64,000 bases of DNA. It comes from Aurelia coerulea (lineage: Eukaryota > Cnidaria > Scyphozoa > Semaeostomeae > Ulmaridae). The notes beneath the pieces were generated by a model. The model did not search any database. It was not told where the DNA came from and was given only the letters and a program-made list of their open reading frames with translations. The DNA lies in contig CM076944.1 of assembly GCA_039566865.1 (NCBI GenBank), forward strand, positions 5,416,501 through 5,480,500. The letters are read 5' to 3'. Below, one piece after another: positions 44,001 to 49,210 of this stretch; the stretch's first letter is position 1, and each line of letters starts with the position of its first letter. A program made the position numbers and the translations under genes.

Positions 44001-45520
44001 TTTGTGTTGTCCTTGTCCCCCAATCAGATACATGACAGACTGCCTTTAAATAATGTTAAATAAACAAATACATATCAAATACTTACACGAGTTTGAAGAC
44101 TTCTGAAAGAACCATGCAAGCAAATCCACTTTGTTGGTGATACTCATATACACGAGTGAAGAATTCATCAAGATTCTCAATGTGATTCCACCTCCCTGCA
44201 AGATGATTGTAAAAACTGAAAAAATGATCTTATGTGATTCTTACTGCTCGTTCGTATGTTTGAATTTCAATCAGCTCTTATCTGTATTCAAACACCATAC
44301 CCAACTAAGGTCCTGTTCACACTACTCCAGTTTCATATGAGCATGGAGCAAACTTGTTGGTTTCTGCCTTGCATTCATTCATCTTTCTCTGCTGTGAAAA
44401 TGGAGGGGATCATTTGTGAATTTAAAAGATTGGAGCTCATCAGACAACCAGAGGTGATTGTTTTGATTTCAATAAAATATAATGTAGTTTTATTTGTTTT
44501 TATGGAGGAGGGGGCTCTCTCTCTCTCTCTCGATTAGTTAACCTATTTAGAGAGCTGCTCCTTGATCAATCAATCTTAAATGCAATCTTGTAAAGTTATT
44601 CTTTTCTGTAATCTCCAAGTTTCATTTATCTTTGTGTTTATTGTACAGTATTTTGTAAGTATTTAGGTGTAGAATAATTGTGTAGAATTATATTTAGGAT
44701 TGGTTGATGAATACGACAATTGAACCTGAAACTGTGAATATGTGTAAAATTGGATTTCTGACATTTCCCTCACTTTGAAATGCATGAAAAAGGAATCAGT
44801 AATATCATCACTTTGAGCATACATTTCATCTTCCTCAATGCTTAAAACTGATTTTTATAGAAGTATCAGCTCATTATCGCTTTCATAAAGATTTGATTCT
44901 TAGCTCTTGATTGAGAGGAACACAATATATTTTAAGGAGGAGATTGTTTACAATTTTGACCATGGGTTTTAGGCCTCTTTCACAAATGTTGAAGTTATCA
45001 TAATATTGATTTTTTGTAAATTGAATTTCACCTACATTTCTAATGCTCAGAAAAAATAAAACAAAATCACCAAAATATTTCCAGCCTTTCGAGTATCAAA
45101 CAAACTTTGATTCATTTCAATACCAGAAATATTCTCAGCAAAATGAATTTTCAAGCATATGAAGTTCTTGTTTGTCTACCAGTAGATGTTTTAGCTATTC
45201 TACAAAATAGTCTGGATCAAGTGATATTTTTATACATTTTTATATGAAAGGTTATATTGAGTGGCGTTGGAGCCTCTATTGCTTTAGTGTACATATAAAA
45301 AATTCTACACAATGTATCCAAACGTTGTTTGATACAGATTCTCTTGTTTAGAATAGCTAAAAGGTCTATTGTAGAATTAGTTTACCAAGATCAAATACTT
45401 TCGTAGCATACCTCTTTCATCATGTGATCTCGGGGAAACAACAGTTGGTGGGAGATCTTCTTCTAACAAGTCTTCTTCAGATGATTGGACTCTTTGGTAA
45501 TGCGTTGAATGAAAAGCCAT
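15482..45520 (-). CDS. ATG9: ATG9 autophagy scramblase gene, N-terminal part, 9 exons
   Basis: Coding span of exons 45412-45520, 44087-44195, 41220-41339, 36940-37075, 29216-29318, 25749-25848, 24205-24321, 19218-19235 and 15482-15581, minus strand. Every junction is GT-AG and the phases join without a stop (912 bases, 304 codons). ATG9 is the multispanning lipid scramblase of Golgi and endosome-derived vesicles that seed the autophagosome, working with ATG2. The reconstruction matches animal ATG9 in order: N-terminal Tyr and dileucine sorting signals, WNHIENLDEFFTRVY, a helix ending in CVDY, a second helix ending in FLFW, WHDVQQKL, HKAELTELDIYHRIL, GLKYNLKLILFSGPG, ELAARLSKR and the LANLALCPF helix. 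Introns run from 1.2 to 7.6 kb and are full of transposons. The C-terminal half is not found left of 15482 and is presumably outside the window. No first noncoding exon or promoter was identified. Family assignment is firm; a short exon in intron 3 may be missing. Confidence 0.92.
16345..16500 (-). repeat. Penelope-type terminal repeat with hammerhead-like motif
   Basis: On the minus strand CCTGAAGAAGTCCTGC-ATG-GCAGGAC then AAAATATTGG forms CUGAAGA plus a perfect 7-bp stem, where a hammerhead core needs GAAA next; here it is AAAA. Penelope-like elements carry hammerhead motifs of the CUGANGA...GAAA type in their terminal repeats. Upstream on that strand AGCACACTGAGGCCTTT matches the hairpin at 19668-19838. 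Probably a decayed copy; no reverse transcriptase nearby. Confidence 0.35.
17075..17405. mobile_element. hAT-like G-tract element, 331 bp, copy 1
   Basis: Perfect 8-base duplication CAAATTAC (17067-17074 and 17406-17413). Ends are CACGGGGGGG and CCCCCCGTC. The interior repeats ACCAATTTTTACGAAAATGG and GGTACCCTTGGCTAGACC-like units of about 35-45 bases. Copy 2 is at 30724-31088. No transposase. Confidence 0.8.
17820..18010. repeat. Diverged relative of the G-tract element
   Basis: Contains ACCTAGACTAAAATTTC, GGAAATGATACCCTGAGCTA and an end ATGGGAGAACCCCCTC, each recalling motifs of the 17075-17405 element (GATACCCTTAGCTAGA, TGGAAGAACCCCTC). No intact ends seen. Confidence 0.4.
18190..18755. 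mobile_element. Foldback element, about 565 bp
   Basis: Left arm has GGAGTCCCTTGTTTCCCTTC then GTTCTTTGATTTGTTGATGT; the right arm has the inverse (ACATCACCAAATTAAAGAAC, GAGAAACAAGGGATTCAAGG). A half copy is at 35690-35830. No coding content. Confidence 0.7.
19218..19235 (-). CDS. ATG9: ATG9 exon 8, 18-base microexon
   Basis: Eighteen bases between acceptor TCTTTTAG and donor GTAAGAAA. With the flanking AG and G they encode R-RELAA-R, giving EEYRDITLRRELAARLSKR across exons 7-9. The mammalian block EYKRGGQRLELAQRLSNR has the same spacing and the same ELA core. Without the microexon the protein is six residues short and loses ELA. Both flanking phases stay the same, so skipping it would keep the frame. 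Found by reading only. Confidence 0.8.
19668..19838. mobile_element. Near-perfect hairpin with 75-base arms
   Basis: Left arm 19668-19742 starts AATAAAAGGTACTAGGAGAA; the right arm 19765-19838 is its inverse with a single A-run indel. Loop of 22 bases. Arms contain CAGCACACTGAGGCCTTTCA, matching 16478-16500. The near identity of the arms implies recent formation or arm conversion. Confidence 0.85.
20061..20087. repeat. (AATC)n microsatellite
   Basis: About six AATC units within a longer AATC-rich stretch. Confidence 0.8.
21266..22431. mobile_element. Mutator/foldback-like element with repeated TIRs, 1166 bp
   Basis: Flanked by perfect CAATTTGCT (21257-21265 and 22432-22440), a 9-base duplication. 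TIRs of about 260 bases begin GGCCAGGTAAAAAACTCGG, contain CGGAGATGT triplets and then three 73-base units with CAACTCCGACTTTTTTACCT and TATGCTCTACTAAAAAAGTC. Long TIRs with internal repeats and 9-base duplications are typical of Mutator-like and Foldback elements. The interior (about 21540-22140) contains a decayed TTAA-family fragment and GCGGGG-rich sequence, with no transposase. Confidence 0.8.
21741..21840. mobile_element. TTAA family 1 fragment (copy D)
   Basis: GCATATAAAAGTGGCTCAAG followed by CTATCAAATATCAAAACTTC matches the left parts of copies A and C. Ends are lost. It sits inside the interior of the Mutator-like element. Confidence 0.55.
22505..23230 (-). pseudogene. Decayed coding remnants of unknown protein
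   Basis: Two minus-strand frames lie between transposon copies. One (22796-23041) reads MAGYLFDEDMWQTRFPSKDL and later DKDIWSVEHVCGLISDNCHN; upstream, past a stop, the same frame reads SSDGITVGD. The other (22505-22768) has a Cys-rich stretch FIHCICVQCFCNNQE before running into the transposon end. Residue use looks protein-like but I recognise no family. Probably internal sequence of a transposon or a dead retrocopy inside ATG9 intron 7. Confidence 0.35.
23228..23870. mobile_element. Second copy of the 20.7-kb inverted-repeat family
   Basis: CATGGTTAGATAAACAAG, AATTTTAGACACCAGAATC and AAGTTTGTACGACAGCTAAA parallel the 20678 element; inverse matches follow near 23760-23850. Ends are degenerate. 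Confidence 0.6.
24205..24321 (-). CDS. ATG9: ATG9 exon 7 (GLKYNLKLILF)
   Basis: Acceptor CCTCACAG flanks 24321. The donor is GTGATT (24199-24204), weaker than the others but required, since reading on gives TGA at once. It encodes TFLTQGLKYNLKLILFSGPG then APFETPWKLREEYRDITL, equivalent to the GLKYNFELILFWGPGS segment of ATG9A. It leaves AG, which fits both the microexon and exon 9. Confidence 0.93.
24440..25020. mobile_element. Dispersed repeat interrupted by a 430-bp insertion
   Basis: 24440-24505 (CTATTGATAGGCTGATGGAC) and 24935-25020 (ACTGGAGCGACAACAACAAC) are neighbours in the uninterrupted copy at 59345-59490 (other strand). The intervening 24505-24935 is extra. That insertion contains a perfect 22-base palindrome (24868-24889, centred on AAATTT). 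A third, diverged copy is at 43555-43685. Confidence 0.6.
25081..25623. mobile_element. Tc1/mariner-type MITE family M1, copy 1
   Basis: Left end CCGGGCGTCCCAAAAAAGTA after TA; right end AGTACTTTTTTGGGACACC, last bases eroded. About 95% alike by eye to 36280-36822 over its length; contains GACAGAAAGAAATGCACACT. No coding capacity. Confidence 0.85.
25749..25848 (-). CDS. ATG9: ATG9 exon 6 (DIYHRIL core)
   Basis: Acceptor TTTTCAG flanks 25848 and donor GTAAGTC is at 25742-25748. It completes the D of LTELDIYHRIL and encodes IYHRILRHKNYLIAMQNKA then VIPGLFRFPFLGH. This is the central cytosolic block of ATG9. It ends with AG, completed by A of exon 7. Confidence 0.95.
26131..26591. mobile_element. 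Foldback element, GCCGAAAGG family, copy 1
   Basis: Left arm ACTTTGGCCGAAAGGTCGAA then TATTTTTGTGATTTTTCTGG; the right arm holds the inverse. Related ends are at 38745-38870, 38985-39440 and 44700-45145, all with GCCGAAAGGC(T)GAAG-like termini. Confidence 0.7.
27036..27226. mobile_element. TTAA-flanked MITE family 2, 191 bp
   Basis: TTAA at 27032-27035 and 27227-27230; TIRs AGGCAGTCTGTCCCCT and inverse are perfect for 16 bases. A second copy is at 43840-44045. Unrelated in sequence to TTAA family 1. Confidence 0.85.
28324..28529 (+). mobile_element. tRNA-derived SINE, copy 1, (CACCTT)n tail
   Basis: tRNA-like head with A box TGGTGCAGTGGTATGATCC and B box GGGTTCGATCC, body GACTCGATTAAGCC...GATCCCAGCGCTTGGC, and tail of CACCTT hexamers (28493-28529). 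Copies at 57632-57829 and 63667-63838 share head and body. SINEs of this type are transcribed by Pol III and mobilised by a LINE. Confidence 0.8.
29124..29191. repeat. Tandem repeat next to ATG9 exon 5 donor
   Basis: Four units of CAGATGTTAGGCAAAAT (17-18 bases, slightly varied). On the gene strand the units read CCTAACATCTGATTTT and begin about 25 bases into intron 5. Confidence 0.75.
29216..29318 (-). CDS. ATG9: ATG9 exon 5 (WHDVQQKL / HKAELTEL)
   Basis: Acceptor GCGTTGCAG flanks 29318; donor GTAAGAA is at 29209-29215. It encodes SQLQNMQWHDVQQKLIEAQ then RIHHMCVHKAELTEL, the WxEVQ and HKxELTEL blocks conserved throughout ATG9. It starts in phase 0, directly matching the spacing in mammalian ATG9A after LHIYD, and leaves G for the aspartate codon of exon 6. 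A tandem array of 17-18-base units begins about 25 bases past the donor. Confidence 0.95.
30724..31088. mobile_element. hAT-like G-tract element, 365 bp, copy 2
   Basis: Perfect 8-base duplication GCTATACC (30716-30723, 31089-31096). Ends CACGGGGGGG and CCCCCCCGTA; the interior again consists of CCAATTTTTACGAAAATGG and ATACCCTTGGCTAGAC-type repeats, with one or two extra units relative to copy 1. Confidence 0.82.
31190..31345. repeat. Short TTAAGGTGGCTC repeat cluster
   Basis: Four occurrences of (T/A)AAGGTGG(C/A)TC spaced 25-55 bases apart. Purpose unknown. Confidence 0.4.
31777..31899. mobile_element. Short hairpin MITE, best copy
   Basis: Left AGTCTTGTCTCAAATTAGAT and right ATCCAATTTGAGATGACTTT are inverse; the interior has TTGTCGCAAATCTCACGTGA. 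Same family as 2955-3047 and 15331-15450. Confidence 0.75.
32645..32840. repeat. Tigger/mariner-like CGGACACCTC repeats
   Basis: GAACGGACACCTCGTTACGG and AAGCGGACACCTCTTTAAGG, about 95 bases apart, resemble termini of Tc1/mariner (Tigger) elements. No complete element. Confidence 0.4.
33175..33425 (+). repeat. Non-LTR retrotransposon 3' UTR, copy 1
   Basis: CGATTAGTTTACCTATTGAG then AGAGCTCCTCC..., TTATTCTTTTCTCTGTATTT and a tail AAACTGAAACTG parallel 44520-44740 (CGATTAGTTAACCTATTTAG, ...CCTGAAACTG). Two truncated inserts of the same element, lacking any coding part. Confidence 0.6.
33951..34465. mobile_element. MITE family M1, copy 2 (inverted, diverged)
   Basis: Ends TCGGGTGCTCGCCAAAAAAG and ACTTTTTGGGACACCCGG followed by TA. 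The centre (GTTTCTTTCTGACATTAATG) matches the other M1 copies in opposite orientation. Confidence 0.7.
35031..35396. mobile_element. TA-flanked inverted-repeat element, 366 bp
   Basis: TA at 35029-35030 and 35397-35398; ends CAATAGGAACCCGCATAA and TTATGCGGGTTTCTACTG. The (ACAG)TAGAACCCGCATAA terminus is typical of Tc1/mariner nonautonomous elements. No open frame. Confidence 0.65.
35690..35830. repeat. Half copy of the 18.2-kb foldback
   Basis: AAGGAACGCAGGGAAACAAG and GTTATGAGTCCCTGG match the right half of the element at 18190-18755. Confidence 0.6.
36280..36822. mobile_element. MITE family M1, copy 3 (intact), 543 bp
   Basis: TA (36278-36279) then CCGGGTGTCCCAAAAAAAGT; right end AGTACTTTTTTGGGACACCC-GG then TA (36823-36824). 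TIR about 30 bases. Nearly identical to 25081-25623. Lies in ATG9 intron 4, 117 bases from exon 4. Confidence 0.9.
36940..37075 (-). CDS. ATG9: ATG9 exon 4, second transmembrane helix
   Basis: Acceptor TTATTTTTAG flanks 37075 and donor GTAAGC is at 36934-36939. It encodes PTGMVICLVVGFLFWIIKLF, then HVVILMCKAFQIRSFFLNVL and HIYD: the second helix and the membrane-proximal helix before the WxEVQ motif. It enters with one base and ends in phase 0. The exon sits between two inverted-repeat elements, a mariner-type MITE 117 bases downstream and a foldback about 40 bases upstream. Confidence 0.9.
37105..37780. mobile_element. Foldback element with 270-base arms, carrying a hAT nano-insert
   Basis: Left arm includes CGCGTATTATAGAGGCCTAG, TGGCAATTTACGCTGCTGCT and AATCATCCTGCCGCTATGAC; the right arm (37560-37775) is the inverse. 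Total about 670 bases. A 55-base element sits at 37372-37426 near the centre. It begins about 30-40 bases upstream of the exon 4 acceptor on the gene strand. Confidence 0.85.
37372..37426. mobile_element. 55-bp hAT-like nano-MITE
   Basis: CAGGGATAAATAGT at the left and ATTATCCCTG at the right, flanked by perfect GTTGTGTA (37364-37371 and 37427-37434). The 8-base duplication and CAGGG tip indicate hAT. Same tips as the 39-base element at 48641-48679. Confidence 0.85.
38030..38290. repeat. Diverged relative of the 3.3-kb foldback
   Basis: GATTTCAGAAAATTCCAA, CAAAGTTTCTTTCAAGCCAT and GGTATCAAGCAAAAGTC parallel motifs in 3271-3795. Confidence 0.5.
38295..38745. repeat. Minisatellite, AAAAGTAGCAGTTTTTAAATT unit
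   Basis: About 16 degenerate units of 24-33 bases built on AAAGTAGCAG followed by T-rich and AAATTTATT segments, inside ATG9 intron 3. Confidence 0.85.
38985..39440. mobile_element. Foldback element, GCCGAAAGG family, copy 2
   Basis: Left arm ATAGCCGAAAGGCTGAAG preceded by ATGAATCAAAGTTTG; right arm GCCTTTCGGGCATCAAGC and AAACTTTAATTGATTTTG are the inverse. An extra left end lies at 38745-38870. Confidence 0.65.
39732..40716. mobile_element. Nested Tc1/mariner-type element M2, 985 bp
   Basis: TA at 39730-39731 and 40717-40718. TIRs start CCGGGTGTCCCAAAAAAAAC and continue GCAACGGATTTGAT(T/C)GGGAC for over 200 bases. The interior holds a short frame (40074-40178) that may be a transposase start. 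An isolated right end of this family is at 63100-63275. Confidence 0.88.
40074..40178 (+). pseudogene. Possible transposase N-terminus in element M2
   Basis: ATG frame MSKGKFSKEDISSIVVHLQK then SQARMSNFKDHIHG-stop. The charged start followed by an amphipathic helix fits the N-terminal helix-turn-helix of a Tc1/mariner transposase. Only 34 residues remain; the catalytic DDE domain is absent, so the element appears internally deleted. Confidence 0.4.
41220..41339 (-). CDS. ATG9: ATG9 exon 3, first transmembrane helix
   Basis: Acceptor TTTTCAG flanks 41339 and donor GTATGT is at 41214-41219. It encodes a hydrophobic helix (VFIVLFSTFLIVCVDY) followed by KRLFKDKEPKWASSVHIEKLK, the start of a lumenal loop. 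The helix ending in CVDY is diagnostic of ATG9. The exon leaves the bases AG, completed by T of exon 4. Confidence 0.92.
41340..43555. other. ATG9 intron 2, no further element recognised
   Basis: AT-rich intronic sequence with no repeat or coding feature I can support until the dispersed repeat at 43555 and the TTAA MITE at 43840. Confidence 0.5.
43555..43685. repeat. Diverged copy of the 24.4/59.4-kb dispersed repeat
   Basis: CTGATTACATATTCATAGTT, CGTTATTGATAGACTGATG and TTGTTGTTGTCATTG parallel 59345-59490 in inverse. Confidence 0.5.
43840..44045. mobile_element. TTAA-flanked MITE family 2, copy 2, 206 bp
   Basis: TTAA at 43836-43839 and 44046-44049; left AGGCACTCTATCACGCACC, right CATGACAGACTGCCT. 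Adjacent to the ATG9 exon 2 donor. Confidence 0.75.
44087..44195 (-). CDS. ATG9: ATG9 exon 2
   Basis: Acceptor CTTGCAG sits just right of 44195; donor GTAAGT is at 44081-44086. The exon encodes RWNHIENLDEFFTRVYEYH followed by QQSGFACMVLSEVFKL, the cytosolic segment before the first helix and one of the most conserved ATG9 signatures. It enters with two bases and leaves with GT, which joins G of exon 3 to make valine. A TTAA-type MITE (43840-44045) lies 41 bases beyond the donor. Confidence 0.93.
44505..44740 (+). repeat. Non-LTR retrotransposon 3' UTR, copy 2
   Basis: A (CT)n run, then CGATTAGTTAACCTATTTAG, TTATTCTTTTCTGTAATC and an end CCTGAAACTG, matching 33175-33425. Confidence 0.6.
44700..45145. 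mobile_element. Foldback element, GCCGAAAGG family, diverged copy
   Basis: The right end AATGCTCAGAAAAAATAAAA, CCAGCCTTTCGAGTATC and ACAAACTTTGATTCATTT parallels 39330-39440; the left arm is eroded. Confidence 0.5.
45185..45385. mobile_element. Foldback element, about 200 bp
   Basis: TTTTAGCTATTCTACAAAAT with CTGGATCAA on the left and the inverse (TTGATACAGATTCTC, AGAATAGCTAAAAGG) on the right. It lies in the first ATG9 intron, close to exon 1. Confidence 0.55.
45412..45520 (-). CDS. ATG9: ATG9 exon 1 (start codon exon)
   Basis: Starts at the ATG whose first base is 45520 and ends at donor GTATGC (45406-45411). It encodes 36 residues plus one base, beginning MAFHSTHYQRVQSSEEDLL. YQRV at residues 8-11 is a YxxPhi adaptor motif and EEDLL is an acidic dileucine signal; mammalian ATG9A carries equivalent signals at its N-terminus. 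The leftover G joins GG of exon 2 to form a glycine codon. The start is chosen because residues 1-11 align with the ATG9A start without a gap. Upstream sequence has no convincing promoter, so a noncoding exon further right is possible. Confidence 0.88.
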
Positions 45521-47288
45521 CTCTCCAATCAGTTGTAACAAGTGTTAGTTGAAAGTTCACACAGGTGGTTGGCAGCAAAAATATAACTTTGTGATTCTTC
45601 CTCTATGGGAACACATGGGAAGTACTTCTACCGCAGCTGCAAAGAAATTGGCTTTCCGTTAACAGCACTTACAGGCAGCAATGCTATGACTACTAATGAA
45701 ATCATTTTTGTCTCATTAGATTAGGATATACATCTATATCTACATATCAATCAGTAAGACCCATTAGGCATCTCACTGATGGAGATCAACCTACCGCCCA
45801 TGCACATTCAGCCATCATATGTCATAGAGGCGGTGAAAAAGATTAGAACTCTATTGGAATAGGCTTTGCAGGATAAATTTGTGTGAAAGTTTGGCTAAAC
45901 TATGGGTATGCATTAGTAGCGAAAGATCTCAAGTGAAAAACAAGTATATTTTAAGGATATAGATTTCATGTCTTGTATCAAACAGCCTATTGTGCAGGCC
46001 TTGATTGCAGACATAAACATTACGAGTATTTTCAAGACTTCTTAAGAATTTGCAAGAATTATTCATATTTTGATAAGAATCCTTGAGCCATACATATGAA
46101 TGAAAGAATGTAAACTTTCTCAAACAAAAAGTTCTCAAGAAATTAGCAATATTCTCAGAGAATTCTTGGAGGAAAAACATGGCAATATGCACAAGGCCAG
46201 TACTGTACATTTTGAAATTTAAATAAAAAATCTCGAAATCATGAGAGCTAGTGAATCCACCAGAAAGTTTTCAGGGATAAATGTATTTGCAATAATAACA
46301 TGGTTTTGCCTATGTGACAGGACACAACAGTCTTAACAGACTTTTTCACTTTGTCAATTCTATGTTTTATTGGTTCAATGTAATGAATCTTTGTTATTTG
46401 CAGCCTGCACATGTAAACAATTTTTTGCATCGTAATTAGGCTTACAGTTCTTATTGCTGGCTTTTCAATGATATATTCTCAAGATATACAAGTAATTTAA
46501 GCTTACTTTTATAACGTATTTTATGGGAAGGCCCCTTTAAAACCAGCACTTGTTACTACCCTCACTTTAGTGAAAATTGAAATATGAAAAAATATCTGAA
46601 ATATGAGATTAAAATTGCTTTTCCATCATTTTCTGGAAAGAATTGATCATCAAAATTTCATTACTTGTAAAGGTCTATCATCTCTCTCTACTGTCCTTAT
46701 CAATGTAGCTCTCAGCATGGCAACAACAGAATCACAGCTGATGTTTTGGTATGCTGACAGTGCAACGAAGCAAAGAGAGCTATTTATGCCTACACTAAAC
46801 ACGTTAAAAGTAAAACCAACTGAGTTAAAATCAGCTTAGCCATGGGGACTGGGGCAATCTAAATATAGTCTATTGTCTTTTATGTCCTGGCATGACACAA
46901 GGAGGCTGAAAGTGATTTATCCTTCTTTTGTTCTGCATGTAGACTAAATTGCAATATCTCTATTCATTTACTTCAAATTTCTGATTAATTTTAGAATGCA
47001 ACATTGGGTTCTAATAAATTATCACAATGAATAGACCCATGTGTAGGAACAACTAAACTTTGTATTGTTTGTTACCTTGACTCTATTATCTCACATTTCT
47101 TTTTCTTACAAACAGCCTGGCTGGAGAGTTTGCTATGCGCACTGAAGAACTGCAGTGCACAATTCAGGGATAGCAATAGAAAACAATAGTTTGTTATTTG
47201 AATACAACAGACTTCAATGCTGTGCATTTTGCAAAGATTACAGTACTGAGTAGCCTATGAGTAGACATTATTCAAAAGAAGAAAGGGT
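45521..47288. other. Upstream of ATG9 start; no gene or clear promoter
   Basis: No TATA box, CpG-rich patch or recognisable 5' UTR exon could be supported. Short frames only. Confidence 0.4.
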
Positions 47289-47520
47289 CTATGAAACAAA
47301 GAGCAAAAGCTAGTTACAGCAGTTTCCAGATTTCTAACCTGATATCAGGCTCAAACATAAAACAAATGACTTTTAAGGCCTGTTCACAGACTACCAGATT
47401 TCTGGAACTTAATTTACAGTGTCTTTGTTAAGATACAATTCACACATTATTTCAATGGAGAATAAAAAATGAAGAGGTGGCTGCTGCTGTAGCAAGCTTT
47501 TGCTCTTTGTTTCGTCATCC
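47289..47520. mobile_element. Inverted-repeat MITE, about 230 bp
   Basis: ATGAAACAAAGAGCAAAAGC with TAGTTACAGCAG on the left; CTGTAGCAAGCTTTTGCTCT and TTGTTTCGTCAT on the right. Confidence 0.7.
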
Positions 47521-47539
47521 TTTTTTCTTTTGAATAACA

Positions 47540-47830
47540 ATGGGTCCACCCTCGTGCAGGCTGCCAAGTTCAGATTGCTGTATGCAATTCTATAACTTCC
47601 TTACTGATACATCAAAAATCAAACGTCTCTTTGGGCCTGTAGTAGACAATGAAGGCTTCAAAAAATTAATCGCCGGTAATCAAATAACACCACAGGTTGG
47701 GTGGGTATCAAAAAAGGAAAGAGATCTAAGAGATATCGAGATAGACAAGATCGAATGTATACTTTTTGACGTCGTGAGCAATGAAATACTTAGATGTAAG
47801 GCTCTATCTGTCTATGAAATAATAAACTAA
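47540..47830 (+). CDS. Unrecognised 96-residue open frame
   Basis: Starts MGPPSCRLPSSDCCMQFYNF and ends LRCKALSVYEIIN-stop. It has balanced composition, no membrane segment, and a charged middle (KKERDLRDIEIDKIE). No domain recognised, no splice context evident; it may be chance or a relic. Immediately downstream of the MITE at 47289-47520. Confidence 0.2.
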   Translation: MGPPSCRLPSSDCCMQFYNFLTDTSKIKRLFGPVVDNEGFKKLIAGNQITPQVGWVSKKERDLRDIEIDKIECILFDVVSNEILRCKALSVYEIIN

Positions 47831-48640
47831 ATATAACAGATGTTCTACAAGTTTTGAAAATATCTCTTCCGTTGTACTTGCATTGAAATTGTCTAAATTC
47901 TTTCAAGCCTTTGTTATTCTAGGCCCAAACAGATGCGATGAGGCTCCGCTCGCTCTGTCTGCCATAAAATAAACCGTACATTTTTCTAAAAAAATTAAAC
48001 CACTCCAAAACCCTTCAAAAACATTCTCCACTACTTACCATATTACTCTGAGTATGACGTGATAATTTCTTCGTCTTTTTTGCTGCAAAACTTGCAATGT
48101 TTTTAGCTTTGTTTTGGCTTCTTCTTGTTGTCACTGTGTTGACATATTTAAGAATAATACACAATAAGCTGAAGGTCTGGGGCTGAATCTTTGCGTATGA
48201 TTACACAAATTCTATTCAATTCAATCATTCAACTCAATTCAATTGTAAACCAATTAACGTCCATGTAACTTATCATTTAGCAGAGGTTTTTCAAAATAAA
48301 GAAATCACAATTAACTATGCTTGCACAATCTTCGTGGAAATGACGAAAGCTCATGGACATGACGAAATTACAACCAGAGAAAAGAAATTTGTAGGAAATG
48401 AATTGAATTCAGTTTTTGGCTCTCTATCATCCCTATGATGAGCAATTTGAGTTCAGTCGAACAAAATACCCACGTCCCAAGTACATGGAAGATTAGAAAA
48501 GTAAACTGCCAACCTTTGACAATGTTGAGCATTCTCAGAAAACCGACAGAATCAGCTTCATGTATTTCACTTGACAAACATCTTGAAGCCACAATACATC
48601 AGAGCCATATGGGTGGACACAACGGGAGCAATACTTAGAC

Positions 48641-48679
48641 CAGGGATAAATAGTGTTTAGTAAATACTATTTATCCCTG
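48641..48679. mobile_element. 39-bp hAT-like nano-MITE
   Basis: CAGGGATAAATAGT at the left, ACTATTTATCCCTG at the right, perfect inverse for 14 bases, loop of about 11. Flanks ACTTAGAC (48633-48640) and ACTTAGAT (48680-48687) are an 8-base duplication with one mismatch. Confidence 0.82.
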
Positions 48680-49058
48680 ACTTAGATAAAGGTAAGATCA
48701 TAGGAATTCATACTGATAGATTTTCGTAAAGCGTTTGATTCAATAAACCACGCAAGGTTTTTTTGTTGAAAAAATGAAAATCATTGTAATCAGCGACGAT
48801 ATGCTAGCTTTGCTTCAAACTATGCCCATGGAAGAAGGCAACTTGTAGAACCGTAATGACGAAAGATCATCAGTGACAAATAAAGAGCATGGAGTGCCTC
48901 AAGGATCATGTTTTGGTCCAAGATTATTCTCCATCTATGTCAACGACCTGTCAACATCGGTGCAATCGGCATGTATGCAGACAATACCGCTGCTTTTGTT
49001 GTTGACGATAGATGAAGCCGTACAAAAACTAAACGAAGTTTTATCCCAGGTAAATAAT

Positions 49059-49210
49059 AGACGATTGCGCTAAAGATGACGGCGAGGAATTTTTTACCAA
49101 GATGCACTGCGTTCTTTCATCGAATTCCTATAGAATCGTTAAAGAATCTTTAGTAGAACGCAATGCATCTTGGTAAAAATTCCTCGCCGCCATCTTTAGC
49201 GCAATCGTCT
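49059..49210. mobile_element. 152-bp MITE with AT duplication in a reverse-transcriptase frame
   Basis: Arms AGACGATTGCGCTAAAGATG then CGGCGAGGAATTTTT and ACCAAGATGCA(C/T)TGCGTTCT, nearly perfect over 55 bases. AT at both sides; removing the element and one AT restores an in-frame VNNW junction in the host reverse transcriptase. A two-base AT target occurs in ISL2EU-type elements, but the superfamily is unproven. Confidence 0.85.
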
